In this document: positions 20,682 to 33,070 of the stretch, piece after piece
Numbering within the stretch: position 1 is the first letter of the stretch
Layout: each line of letters begins with the position of its first letter
Source: Calonectria ilicicola
Lineage: Eukaryota > Ascomycota > Sordariomycetes > Hypocreales > Nectriaceae
Length of the DNA stretch: 64,000 bases
Reading direction: 5' to 3'
Assembly (NCBI GenBank): GCA_020809705.1
Contig: CP085835.1
Span: 2,356,001-2,420,000 of the forward strand
Position numbers and translations under genes: made by a program
The notes under the pieces: model-generated
Seen by the model: the letters and a program-made list of their open reading frames with translations, nothing else
Databases searched by the model: none
What the model was told of the DNA's origin: nothing

Positions 20682-22086
20682 GGTGGCTCAACAGTTGGTT
20701 GGGGAAGCACGGGTTTGAAAATGGAAGACGCTATCCCGTGTCCCTTTCAGCCCCTAAGTAAACCGGAAATGCGCGCCTTCAGTCGCAAAGGGATAAAGGG
20801 AATGCAAATATTTCGGCAAGGGCAGCACGGGACGCGAATTGTTGCCGCTAAACTGAGACACGTGGATGTCTAGCGCGCTGTCACTTGGTACGGGGTTGCG
20901 CCACGTTTTGCGTCATCCCAAGCAAGGCAGCAGAATATCTGGGCTGGATTGAAAGGTGGTGAGACTGGAATGAACTTTGTCGCGAGACCAAAGTGTTTTT
21001 TTTTTCCTTTTCCTGTTTTTCTGGTTGTACGAATGACGCGTTTCCCCACAGTCATTTAAGTTGTTCCCGCCAAATGTGCTTGTGGGTTCGTGAGAGTTGA
21101 GGCATATATCGCTGTCGACTCAACCCTGGGAGCGAAACGCCGTATTACAGACCCTCCTCACACAGATAGACGATTAAAGAAGTGGAAAGCCTCTGGTTAT
21201 GCATCAAGGGAAATAATTCAAGGGGTGCATGCGCATCACGTGACCATAAAGTTATGCTTCACCGAGGCCGTCAAGGGACAAAAGTGGGCGGGCAGAGGTC
21301 AAAGCTTCGGTGCACAAGCCCATTTAATCACGGCGGTTTCCGAGAGTTCCGCTCCGAGACAGGCAAAGGATGGATGGGCACGGAATAATTACGGGAGCTG
21401 GACAGATATGGGTGATATTTTGGGCAAGACTGTTGTGTCATGTTTGGCGGGAAGCAAGGGACACTTGCGGATGTTTCTGGTGTAACTTCGCTTCCATCCA
21501 TCTGGGTCAAGGGAAAAGGACCCTTAGTATTTTAGCTCGGATTAAAAGTTCACTCTAAGCCAACCCGCGGTGCAAACTAGCTAAATCCTCCGAGATCAAA
21601 GTATAGATCTTGGTAGGAGTTTGCTATCGCCCAGTCAAATAAACCATTGTGTGTGTCAGTCAGGTCGTGTCTGCACAGCCTCTGGCAAGGCGTACTGCGC
21701 CCCACTTTGGCAAGATTTCATGGTTCGCATTCCGAACCGAACAACCATGACCATGATGAGTGCAAAAGTGGATACGTTGCTACCCTACATAATTTCAGAC
21801 TCAACTTTTGAACAAATATACATGCTAAAATTTGAGATTTCCATATACATAGTTGATATATTGCCATTTTTAAACCCGCCAGTCTAGTGTATTAAATGGT
21901 GTTGCATGATAAGGCAGAAAAGGGGTGGTCCACACAACATACGTGGAGACTGAGCCTTCACCGCCAAATTTCTGTCCTCAAATCGACTTTTGGGTGCCTG
22001 CTCTCCCCAGCTTCTTTATGAGCGACCACCTTCGGCCTCCGCCTGGTTTTCGCTTTGTATTGCGCACTACAAACAGCATCCTCTGA
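20682..22086. other. Intergenic, no gene seen
   Basis: Promoter side of the phosphatase-like gene and upstream region of the chimeric gene. Open frames around 21090-21560 overlap on several frames, lack splice logic and show no domain. Confidence 0.55.
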
Positions 22087-25000
22087 ATGCCATTAGTGAG
22101 TTTCATATCTCACTTCTGGCTAAATCCACTCAGCCTGGCAACGACTGAGTATTCAACGTTGTCACAAATGTCGTTTAGCATCTAGGCAAGGGACTTCTTT
22201 GCCGTTGCGAAACTAATCAGCGAGATATTTTCCTCCATATGTAACGCTTCAGCATCCTACCAGGCGCTCGCCCTAGAACTGCACACATTGAAACGTGCGC
22301 TCGAAGAGATCGAACATCTGCAATGTCCTGTCGGCCATGAAGCCGCTCTAAATAAACTCAAAGTTGCAGCATTGAACTGCCGGCAACCGCTCACTGCCTT
22401 TGAATCAAAACTCAAAAAGCATGGAATGATAAGCCAAAAAGATGGAGCAAGCCTTAGACGGACACCTCACGTGAGCGATTTGGGGAGGAAGGTCCGGTGG
22501 GGACTGGAGATGGAAGAGGAGGCTGTGAAACTGCGCGCAGCTATCGTTGCACACGTGGGGTTTCTAAACTTGCGACTAGGTTCGCTTGGACTGTGAGTAC
22601 CGCTTACAGTTTCGCTCATGTGGGAGGCTGTTAACGCGTTGATACGAAAAGGGATACAACTTTCCTTGTTAGTAAAAAGTTGGACGAGCACCATCAAATA
22701 CTTATTGGAGAGGTGAGCCAGGTAAAAGGTGAAGTGATTGAGACGAGGCGCCAACAGGAATCACAACGGTCTCTAATTTCCGCAACGTCAAACCTCATTC
22801 TCAAGCAAGTCTCGGAAATATCATCAGCGTAAGTTCTATCACCTTGATTGCCTTTCTATGGACTCTAGTTGACCATTGCAGTTGCATCGGAGTTCGCCTT
22901 GATTCCCTCTTAGAACTGGCATAGAATATTTGGAAGTCAAACACGCAGATTCTTGCTCTCGTATCGGAGATGCATGCCCGTCCATCAAGACCAGATATCT
23001 CACATACTTGGTTTCAAGAACCAGTTCGATTCGAAGATGCTCTGGGTCGAATTTTTCCAATTCCCTCAGAATATAGCTGGAGTGTAGGTCGATAACAAAA
23101 ATACCGCATCTTGTGCTGATGTAGTGTGATAGAAAGTTCATGCTATAATTTTAGACCAGTTTGCAACAGGCCCAGCTAGCCAGAAAGTCAAGGCGGGGGA
23201 ATATCTCCTCTATAATTTATTAGACTCAAAACATTCTCTCAAGGATCGCGATAGTCCCTTGATTCCGGGAATGAGCATCACAATGACTCTTATTCTGGGC
23301 AAATACGGATCACTAGAACTGACCCGCTGCCCAAGAGTAGGCTGTCTGTCTTCAAAGATTGTTGATGGAGAATCTGGTAATAAGTTATGGTGAGCAATGG
23401 AAGTTTGTGAGAGAGTCCCGTGGCTAAGTTTAGATATTGCAGTGCTATTTGTAGATGCTGGTTCTGTGATACCAAAACGACAATTACTCGCCCAGTCCGT
23501 GGTGAGAGCCTCCTTGGTGTTTCTCCCATGGACGGTAGACTTCGCTCAAATCGCCGCACACGTGGGCTTGATATTAATAAGTCTGCTTCTTCCGAGTTTA
23601 TAGACAATCGTGACGAGAAGCGGTTATTCAAGAACCTCTCCATTTATACCATGGAGCTTCCTTCAACACCAACCGTCAAGAACATTCGCCGAATGGGTAT
23701 GAATCGCCCCCAAAAAGGCAAGAGGATTGAGCCAGTCGAATATAATCATCCTATATTTGATACCACTATTTCGACAGAGTTTGAAATTCCTGAGATTAAT
23801 TCTCTTAATTCATTCTTTTCCGGAAACACGAGAACAACCTCAGTAGTGACTACTCAAAGTGTGCGAACCATTGCCATGATCCCGGAGAATGCGAAACTAC
23901 GATCCCCTCCTCCACAGTTTCCTTGTTGGTACAGGGCTATTGGTGATTATGAATCTAAAGTAATGACGCATCACCACCCTTATTTTCGAGATTCTCCGCT
24001 AAATCCTCATCAATAGGCCGAATGTGAATTCTCCTTCATTAAAGGGGATAATATCGAGTGTTTCGATGTTACCGATGAAGGATGGTGGTTTGGCCGTCTA
24101 CATGGAAATCCTAAAATCACTGGGATTTTCCCTTCCAACTTTGTCGAGATCGTCACAGACAAGCTTCTTGCAGCACCACCTGTGAACTCTCGATCCGAGA
24201 ACGAAACAACTGATCTCAAAAGTGCAAATTTTAAGCGGGTGGAAATACCACACAAAAGGATGCCTCGGAATAGTATGGGTGTGTTTGAAGGTGGCTCAGA
24301 ATACAAGATGCAGCCATTTTCCGAAACGAAAAAGCCTCTCGGGCAATCACGCAGAACCGACGCCAAGGAAAAAAAGAAACCACCTTCCATTCCAGATGAC
24401 AAGAGCACTCGATCACGTATGAGTGATGTGACACTCTGGAGTGGCGCTTCTGCTGGAGCTTTCAGCGCAACAAGTGCTGACGGCTTAGCCCGATATAATT
24501 GGCGCGTTAATAATTATCTGAAAGCGCACAGATCAAATGTTATTATACCGGAGGCGATCCCAATAAAGTTAACAGCCGATCCTTCAATATGCAAAATTAA
24601 AAACAGTTTATTAGAAATGCTTTGCGAAGCTGGAATACAGCATTCAGTGCGAAACTTCGAGTTCTTGTCCATCTATGGCCATCCTCATATGGGCCAACGC
24701 CTTAAGAGAGCCTACGAAACACGATTAATGGATTCTTTCAACTATCGCATCTTTGATTTCAGCTGGGTAGACAAAATTTCGCGCGGCATTTTAAAATACC
24801 CGCGGCATGCTGACGCGACCTCCCTAGCGAAAAAGTATGTTTGTCAGTCATATACCAGAAAGGAAGAGAAACTCCGGGTCATCTTTACCTGGGTTTCAGA
24901 GAAGATTTGGTGGAAAAAAGAGTTCGAGCAGAAAGTTAACACTCGACATGTGATCAAGACGCTCCGTGGTTGTGCTGAAGAGTATGCTCGCCTGGTCCTA

Positions 25001-26126
25001 GAGATGTGTTCCGCGGTAGGCATTGGCTGCAAGGCGGTGTGTGGCTACCTTAAGGCTCCTGGCGACGTTTTCGATCTGGATATTATACCCAAATCAAATC
25101 ACTGGTGGAATGCGGGTTATATAAGTGATGAGTGGCGTATCATGGATTGCTGCTTGGCTAGTCCATCAAATCCTAACCGAGTTCGATATTCGAGTGTTGA
25201 CAGCAACACTGCAGACTTTTCGTGGTTTTTGACACAACCAATAGAGACTTGCTGGACGCATGTACCAAAACAGCCGAAACAGCAACATATCTCACCGCAA
25301 TTACGCACTAGATTCCTTCTTGGTCTACCTTGTACTGGCCCTGCCTTCCCCGAGATAGAGATACTAGAGTACAAGAGATCGGCAAGAGAAATGAATAACG
25401 TCGAAATAGTGTACATCCAACTTGGTGTGCTTGCTGGTGTCGAACTCGCCGCTGAAGTGGACACGTACGCGAACCTCGAAGACAGATTTGATTCTGCACA
25501 GGTAATCAAGAAGCGCCGCTTGTTCAAGTCCAGTGGTTTTGTAAGCCAGGGTTTGACGGGAGCGATGACCGCTTTGTAAAGGGCTACATAATCAAAGCAC
25601 TTTTGTCAAGAGACGAAGGTCAAGGCATGCTCAAAGTTTACGCTGGGAAGAGGGGTAGGATGTCTTGTGTCGATAAAATCGTGCATCCTCTCGCGTTCGC
25701 TCTGCCAATTTTGCACAAGGGCAAAAACCCACCATACGAATTTGTGACGCGACACCCCACGCCGCAAGCTCTGCTTCACGATATCAGCGTGGTGGAACCG
25801 CAACACCGCGTCTATCTGTTCATTTGCCACAGACTTTTATTGTCCGGGCGTACTGGAACTCTACCAACGTAGTCGAACCGAAGTCCCCCAATCTGGCGAT
25901 TCAGACGCCAAGCGGCAAAATAGTTCCACTGACGAACAAGAGAGTCGACAATCCTATTTTAGAAAACATTCCATTGACTGTTGGCAGCACCTGGGACATG
26001 ACCTTGGAGTGCTACCTCTCAGAGACGGGTATATGGAAAGGCCTAGTGTTGGTAGACAACCAAGCAGACTGGGTCGTGTTTGCCGAGTGGAATTGTAGTG
26101 ATCAAGCACATTCCGCCGATAAATAA
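22087..26126 (+). pseudogene. Degenerate chimera: helical/ubiquitin-like + SH3/CYK3
   Basis: A long damaged gene with two unrelated parts. (1) 22186-23376 reads as the N-terminal module of fungal immunity-type proteins: helical segment (ARDFFAVAKLISEIFSS, LKRALEEIEHLQ), coiled coil (KLDEHHQILIGEVSQVKGE), then a ubiquitin-like domain (SHTWFQEPVRFEDALGRIF ... GMSITMTLILGKYG) and a Cys-rich ribbon (CPRVGC, CSAICRCWFC). (2) 23900-25872 matches cytokinesis protein CYK3: SH3 domain (DVTDEGWWFGRL, GIFPSNFVEIV; intron 23960-24016) and a transglutaminase-like domain with Cys (LRGCAEEYARL), His (NHWWNAG) and Asp (EWRIMDCCLA). One open frame (about 23420-24016) spans the junction. Defects: in-frame TAG at 22922-22924 where relatives tend to have Gln; no clean splice over 23377-23434; and a frameshift near 25806-25811 separating the C-terminal block (LAIQTPSGKIVPL, WKGLVLVDNQADW). 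A 41-nt intron or a second indel occurs at 25520-25581. An intact CYK3 presumably exists elsewhere. Confidence 0.75.
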
Positions 26127-27316
26127 TTTTACCTAGACGCTTTTTAGATTGTTGCACAATTGGCGTGAAGGGTTAAAAATTACGAAATTTTGGGATAAAC
26201 AATGCGACACGCGAATTGGGTACAGGAGACGTTCTTGAGTAATTCATGATTGTACCAAAACCCAATTCTCCCTGCCGTTTTTGATATGTCATATATAGTG
26301 CTTTCACCCTGGGTCCAGTCAATATTGGTATGAAAGCAAGATTTGCCAAGTTCTGTCGTGATTTATTTGTAGATGGTTTCCTATGGTGTAAAATCGGATG
26401 CACTGGGGACTGTCAAACGCAAGTGTTTCTATTAAAATATTTCGGACCGAGTCTGAAAAACTCTAAAAAGCGAAGTTTCCAGTCTGACAAGGATCGGAAG
26501 CTACCCTGACTAACCGGCCACCATAGCATTTATTTCCGGCTAGAACTCTGTCCTCCCCTGTATACGCGCAAAGAAATAATTCTGATGCATTAGGCCATGA
26601 TATAAGATGTAGTACTAAGATATTTGGGAACAAAACTGTGGAGTTGAAATGTTCCCACGCAGCTACCATCAGGCCATTGAGTTGGCTAACTGTCTTGTCA
26701 ATTTCATTGCGTCATACCTTCGCCAAGGATACCGCCAAGAACACTAGGGCCTGTGACTAGACCTTCAATGTCCGCGGGCAATCCATGGCGCCCGGAAACG
26801 TCCCGCCGGCGACAAATCCGCTGGCGATAGTTTCCGCGCGGGCCTTGCCCCACCCAGCCTACAAGTCTGCCTTGAGCCCCTGAGTAAATGCGCCAACTAT
26901 AACCTAGCTGATACGGCAAAGGACCGTGGATCTGCAAGGTTGGAGCGGGTGGGAAAGCCAAATGGCAACAAATCGCCTCGCTATAGTGCAGGATCACCGC
27001 AATTCACAAACAATGAGAATGGAGCTTGCGCTCGGATTGACAGGGATTCCTCGTAATGTTCCAAACCCTTTTCAATTTTATTCGCCAGTTTCAAACCCCA
27101 TAGCGAGGGTATAGTAGCTCTGAACATGCGATTGGAGTATTTTCTACCATGGCGTCTCACTCGATAAATGGCATAAAAGCTGCTTGACTTCCTTGCTGCC
27201 TGTATCTTTTACATAAACCATTGTCCAAAATCACCAAGTTTACAAAATTCGGAGACTATTTCATTTGATTCTACACTGATTTGTTTTATTTTAATTATTT
27301 GTTTATTTTTTTCGCC
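26127..27316. other. Intergenic, no gene seen
   Basis: Between the chimeric pseudogene and the FAD monooxygenase gene. Short frames only, and no conserved domain. Confidence 0.6.
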
Positions 27317-28870
27317 ATGAAACGGGAAGCTGACACTGGAATCTCCATTCTCGTCGTGGGATCTGGCATCGCGGGGCTGACATTCGCAATCGAAGCATAC
27401 CGCAAGGGTCATAGCGTTGAGGTTATCGACCGACGTGAGCAGGCGAAGGATTTCGGTGTGTTTATCTCAGATATGACCCTATCGCCTGGTTAATCAACCC
27501 TGACTAATCGCATCATTTCCGACAATCAGGCGAGTTAGTTGTCATTTCAGCGCCTGCTCTCCGTACGCCTGCCAAGTGGCCAGGTTTCCTTGAAAAGGCA
27601 CAGTCATTTGCTCTAGATCCAGTCTCAGATCTATTCAAGTCTGACGGAACTCATGTTCTGAGAACCTCAGTCGCACCTCCTGATGCGCCAGTCCTTGTGA
27701 TTTACCGTAGCAAGCTTCATCAGGTTTTGTACGAATATGCTTGTCAGCTAGGCATCAAGATTGAATTTTCAAATACGGCTGTAAATTACGCTGAAACGCT
27801 TCACAGTGGCAGTGTTATGATTGCCGATAAGCTCAAACGCTCGGCAGACCTGGTTGTTGCTGCCGATGGCGTGGGTACGTCGTCGTGGCGCTTGGTTTTG
27901 GGCGAGAAGGAAGCACCGATTAGCTCCGGCTTCGCTCTTTACCGAGTAACATTACCAGTAGAACCGCTTCTGGAAAACCCGGTACTTGCAAAGGTTCTAA
28001 AAGAGCCTAAAACCTACTTTTGCACATACGCTGGTCCCGATGCTCACATTGTGATTGGGAAAGCCGAAAACGAAATCTGCTGGCTGTTGACACATAAGGT
28101 GAGCGCATCCGGAAGTATCTATTGCCTACAATTGCCTTGTTAACGTTGCTCAAACTCAGGATGAGGGTGACTCCAAGGAGAGTTGGACAAACACTGTACC
28201 CGCGTCTCATGCTCTCAGATGTGTTGAAAATTGGGGCCCTTTCGTCACAGAACTAATCAAGGAGACCCCGGATGATCGGGTTTTAAGCTGGAAGTTGATG
28301 TGGCGCAATCCACAACCGAAGTGGATTTCGCCGTTGGGAAGAGTTGTTCAGATCGGCGACGCGGCGCACCCGTTCCTTCCAACATCGGGCAGCGGAGCTA
28401 CTATGGCAATGGAAGACGCCATAAGCTTGGCCAGCTGTTTGACGACGGGCGGGAAAGATATGATTTCTTTATCATTAAAGGTACACAATAAACTGAGGTT
28501 CGTGATCGTATCAACACTACCTTAGCTTGAAGTTCATCACTAACATGGTCACTGAAGGTTCGAACGAGTGTCTTGCGCACAAAAGCTAGGGTTCAAGACT
28601 CGTGAAGTCCTTCATAAAACCGACTGGGACCTTGTTGCTAAACATCCAGAAATCATGTCGAAAAGATTAGGTGGTTGGCTCACAACACATGACCCTGAGG
28701 AGTACGCACAGAATAATTATCAAAGTTGTGCGGAGAGTATCATTTCAGATGCCCCTTTCGAGAATAGCAATGCGGTGCCTGGCTATTCCTACAAGCCCTG
28801 GACAGTAAAAGAACTACTGGCGGCGTCGGATAGAGGAGAGCAAGTTGAAGATGAGGGAGACTGGTTCTAA
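27317..28870 (+). CDS. FAD-dependent monooxygenase
   Basis: Class A flavoprotein hydroxylase resembling salicylate-hydroxylase-type enzymes; uses FAD, NAD(P)H and O2 to hydroxylate or epoxidise a small, often aromatic substrate. Four exons (27317-27488, 27530-28098, 28160-28497, 28558-28870) give 463 aa. Motifs: ILVVGSGIAGLTFAIEA (FAD GxGxxG), DLVVAADGVGTSSWR (DG motif), and VVQIGDAAHPFLPTSGSGA (GD motif binding FAD). The first intron is only 41 nt (27489-27529) but carries a CTGACTAAT branch site. The last splice restores RFERVSCAQKLGF. No signal peptide or C-terminal membrane helix is visible, so it is likely cytosolic. It stands alone, with no obvious pathway partner next to it. Confidence 0.92.
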
Positions 28871-30248
28871 AAGCAATGCTAAATATTTCAGAATAGACAT
28901 CTGAGAAAACCAGGCACAGATATTGCCGCTTTTATGACCTCATTGACTGGCTTACCTTGGCTAAACTATTCATCAGTTCCCAGTCCTGCTCACCTCTTTG
29001 ACTGAGGAGCAGCCCAGTGTCCGCCCTTAGTCCCATTTCTGGGCCTTTAACTTCTGAGTCTATTCTGTGATCCCATATAATAAAATAGACCTGAAACTCT
29101 TACCTAAATACCTCAAAGAAGGCACTGATACTGCCCCCTTCGAGTACCATCGGACTGCAACCCCCTCAATTCCCTCGCGAGTGCTAATACTCAGCCCTAC
29201 TAACAAGATGGACTACAAAGACTATTAAGCACATGTTAACAGTACAATGATTGTTGCCGAGAGTCGTTTTGCCGAGACTCAATCTTGTATTGTAGTGCTC
29301 TAGTGGTATTCAAGAAAGGGTGACTTACTTGGTACGTAGTCACATGTCGGTTTCGGTCAGTGCAACTAGAAATTGAGCAAACACATTACTAAATTCATTA
29401 AGGATCAACAGATATCATATTTCATATCTCAAGAGATAAATAAGTATATCGAGCCGTGAGAGAAATGTCTATTCTTCTCTATTAATGATGACTGCGATCC
29501 ACATCACAGATTTAATAAACGATTAAATCATAACATATCGCCTCTAACATGATACTCAGACCCTCTTGCTCTTGTTGACGGGGGAAGAATTGACTGCAGG
29601 CTCATTTGCGTGAATTTGATCACTGGGAAACTGCCATGATTGACGTAAATGCGGGTTGGAAATGTGGGAGGCTTTACTGAGATTGAGTTCTGTGACCTCG
29701 GTTAGAAAGAGGAGGATGAATTAATGAATTATCTCGACTAATTTTAGACACCAAGAGTGACGTGGCCCTGGCCAAAGACAGGTAAGAATATTGGTTAGCC
29801 ATGGCACTTATCCACATAGCGTAGTGCGCTCCGTCAAGTGAAAGGGATAATGTGGGTCTTACAAAGTTGCATAGCAAAATCCCACGGACGGATAAAATTT
29901 AAAGATTGTATTGTCCTCTAGTCAATTAAACAAATTCCAACTCAACCTTTCATGTCAAACCTAGACATGAGGACGCACATGGACACATAAAGACTTTGCT
30001 AAGTAATATTGTTTTCTGTCATGAAAACTCTTCGTCTGAACGTTTGCCAAGTCCAATTTCCGTTTGTACCCACCGCCACTCAATAGCGTCAAGCCACATT
30101 TTCGACACTTACCGTCTTGGTGTTTTAGCGGCTACCTTCAATGACAAACGCCTCTCCCCTCTGAACAGCCTATATTTCGGCTCTCTCGCATGTCTGTTAA
30201 TGGAGAAATTGCTGACAATCCTCCATTTCTGCGTCTTTCTGCGACACA
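28871..30248. other. Intergenic, AT-rich
   Basis: About 1.4 kb with AT-rich patches around 29400-29520. No gene, repeat or RNA recognised. Confidence 0.6.
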
Positions 30249-31166
30249 ATGCGTCTCCAACATTTGTCAGTCGCTTACCCCTTGCTGCTCATTCAGCTTC
30301 CTGCCTCATACGCTGGATTATGTATTCCTAAGTCAGGCATATCATCGGCAGCTGAATACACTACCACTGAGACCAGCGAATTTGGTTCTATCGCTACAAC
30401 ATTGGGGGCTGACACTTACATCGTGACCTCGGCGACTGCAAGCGAATCGACAACGTCCAGCACAATATCCCTGAGCTCCACTATTTCAACTACCAAATTG
30501 AACACTGAGTCAACCACTGAGTCACTCATCGAGTCGACTACCTCATTCTCGGCCTCATCCGAATCAACCGTTCTTGAAACCCAATTGCCCATCACACAAT
30601 CGCCAATTACGACAGCAACTATCTCGACCGAAAGCCCGGCTGATACTCAGACGACGACTACATCCGAGATACAAACCTCCACCGCTTGTACCTCTCCTCA
30701 AGAGACAGAGTGGGCTGGTTTAACCTTCTACAGTACTTCTACTTTGTTCTACGCCGGGAGCTATGTCGTTCCAAGCAGTGGATCTGTCGTGGGTTATACC
30801 GTAGGGATGGATTATCGGAACGCGGTTGCTGTCACTTACAACATTGACTCAAACAGTGGGCGATTTGCTTTAACTAATGCTGTTGGTGACACGTATTGGC
30901 TCGGAGTGGACCCCGCCTCCAGTGTCGGCTATTACCAGATGACCTTTTGGCCAGCTGACCAAATTGAAAGCCTGGGTTTGAGTTATGTCAACTGTGCCCG
31001 CTGTAGTTCGGGGCCGCTTGAATGTACCACTGATGGCACCAACAACAAAGTTTACTTTATCGCATCAGTCAATGACAACGCGTACTATACCACAGAGCAA
31101 CTTGGTGTCCAAGGATCTGGCATGAGTTACGTCGGTTGTTATGCGAACGGTACTCCGCTAAATTAG
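30249..31166 (+). CDS. Secreted Ser/Thr-rich cell-wall-type protein
   Basis: Intronless frame of 305 aa. It starts with a signal peptide (YPLLLIQLPASYAGLC), followed by about 110 residues made almost only of Ser, Thr, Glu and Ile (about 35-145), a stalk that would be densely O-mannosylated. The last 150 residues form a distinct domain with WAGLTFYSTSTLFYAGSY, GRFALTNAVGDTYWLGVD and paired Cys (NCARCSSGPLEC). No GPI-attachment signal is seen at the C-terminus. It fits a cell-wall or secreted surface protein such as an adhesin. The globular domain is not one I can name. Confidence 0.82.
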   Translation: MRLQHLSVAYPLLLIQLPASYAGLCIPKSGISSAAEYTTTETSEFGSIATTLGADTYIVTSATASESTTSSTISLSSTISTTKLNTESTTESLIESTTSFSASSESTVLETQLPITQSPITTATISTESPADTQTTTTSEIQTSTACTSPQETEWAGLTFYSTSTLFYAGSYVVPSSGSVVGYTVGMDYRNAVAVTYNIDSNSGRFALTNAVGDTYWLGVDPASSVGYYQMTFWPADQIESLGLSYVNCARCSSGPLECTTDGTNNKVYFIASVNDNAYYTTEQLGVQGSGMSYVGCYANGTPLN

Positions 31167-31546
31167 GAGCAAGTGATTGATAATTTCTCTACTGGTCGAA
31201 GATATTCTAAAGCATAAACAGAAGCTATGCAAACTATATAAATTAGACTACATGCCATCTAGAGAGATAGAGCTTTTAGTAGCCTCCTGTATAAACGTAT
31301 TTAGGGAACCCACTCATCCCGGTCCCAGTTAATTATTTATATTTTTTTGATGGTACAAAGGCTTGGCTGTGCGCCTGAGTAGCCGTGAGTGACTATAAGT
31401 AAAAGCAGCACTTGATCATGTGTATAGGCAGGGGTCATATAAATGTCTAGACTTGCCTTACGCAACAATTATAATCACCGGTTAAACCAAATGTTGCCAT
31501 CCCGTCCAGAATGTAAACCTCCCAGCACCCTATCAACACTCCTGCA

Positions 31547-33070
31547 CTAAAATTTGACGAATAGCTTTGGTCCTGTTTTCATAATTCGGATGACAGCCAC
31601 AAGAGCAGTCCCAGCCAGACAAAAGACACCTGCGTATACCTTCATTCCCCAGTATGAGCCGTCGTTTCGTGAGAGGATGGCCCCGGCGATAGGGCTAGTA
31701 ACCAAGCCGGGAATTGCCGCTGAGCAGAACAGGAGGCCGCTACGATACCCAAACTCCTTTGGGGGACTGATCTGGGCTACAAGAGCTGGTGAGAGAGAGA
31801 TATACGCCCCGGAAAAGAACCCAAATGAAACGGCGAAAACGATGTTCGTTGCGTTGCTAGACCCTGGGAGCCATAGCCCAAGGATCAAGATGCCGCTAAT
31901 GCCACAAACGAGGACAAACATGTTGTATCGCCCAAGTTTATCCCCCAGCAATCCTGAACCTAATCTTCCGAAAAGACTATAACTACGTTAGCAATGTCTT
32001 GATCAAAAAAATCAGCGAAGACTTACCTGGCCCCATTAAAAATCGAGACGAGGTACTTGGACAGCGTGGCTGACATCCCATCAGCGCTTGCTGATAGAAC
32101 CAAGAAGTTGATAGGAACGTAGATTCCAAAACTGAATATAGCAAATCCAGCAAGCACCAAAAGAAATGGCACTTCACGCAATGGCCGAGACATTTCCTGT
32201 GCGGTTACTTTTGTGGGTTTTGGAGGCAATCTACACCGAACAGTGGCGACCACGATCACGAGTAAAAACAGGATAATGAAGGCTGCTATGCGCATTGTCC
32301 ATCCATATCCAACCTTGGGGATAAGATGCGTTATCATGATGGGGAATATAACGCCACCGGTGCTGGAACCGGTCATGAGGATACCAAAGGCTGCAGCCTT
32401 CTTCTTGTCAAACCAGCCAGCCGCAGCGCTGAGGGCTATTGATGTAGCATTAGCAATTTGTATACTTGGAAACACAAAGAAAATTCTTTACCGGGTTGAA
32501 AAATAGCAGCGGCGCCTATAGCACTACAGACTCCTTGTGAAAGTAGAAGTTGATAGTACTCCTTTGATATCGATGCCATCATCACACCAAAGACGTGCAT
32601 GAATGCGCCAACGGCCAGGATTGCGCGTGGACCATGTCTATCGTAAATATAACCAACAACTGGACCCTTATATCATTGTTAGCACTACAATAGAGCAGTG
32701 TGAAAGAGAAAGGCTTACCGTTGCCGACATGAAGAAGACCTGGAGAGAGGGTATCCACGCAATAGTACTTGATGAATATTGCTTCAATAGGTCCGTTTCA
32801 TAGTAGTCTTGGAATATTCCAATACCTTTAACTTGCGTTAGTCTCTCGAGACTTGAGAGATTTAAAAGAGGCAATAGACGGGGTCTTACTGTTCAACCAT
32901 CCAAAACTGCAAAAGGAGGTGCACCAGGCACCTAAGATAACGGACCATGCTAACAACCCCCCGTCTGGGCAGCTCAGATGAGAGGGTTCTTGCGGTTCAT
33001 ACGCTTCCTTTATCTCGATAGTCGAGCTCTCTGGGCTGCCTGAAGCAGGCTCTCTGTCTTCAAAGACCAT
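31547..33070 (-). CDS. Monocarboxylate-type MFS transporter
   Basis: MFS protein of the monocarboxylate porter family, related to yeast MCH proteins (one of which carries riboflavin). Five exons (32890-33070, 32719-32825, 32492-32666, 32027-32435, 31547-31976) give 433 aa. The family signature CPDGGLLAWSVILGAW starts helix 1 after a ~40-residue cytosolic tail; GRLGSGLLGDKLGRYN lies between helices 8 and 9. At first sight helix 5 seems frameshifted, but a 56-nt intron (32436-32491, branch GCTAATGC) joins AAAIFQP to ALSAAAGWFDKKKAAAFG and repairs it. The start at 33070 is preferred over an in-frame GTG upstream. Plasma or vacuolar membrane; substrate unknown. Confidence 0.91.

Noticed and set aside
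22168..22185. ATG TCG TTT AGC ATC TAG as a nonsense-mutated start of the chimeric gene
   Set aside because: An intron from 22096 (GTGAGT) to 22185 (CTAG) with start ATG at 22087 gives MPL-ARDFF in frame, so the TAG may be intronic. The 5' end stays uncertain, but this TAG is not counted as a defect.
32436..32491. Apparent frameshift in the monocarboxylate-type transporter (helix 5)
   Set aside because: A 56-nt intron with GTAAAG donor, GCTAATGC branch site and AATAG acceptor joins AAAIFQP to ALSAAAGWF and repairs the frame exactly.
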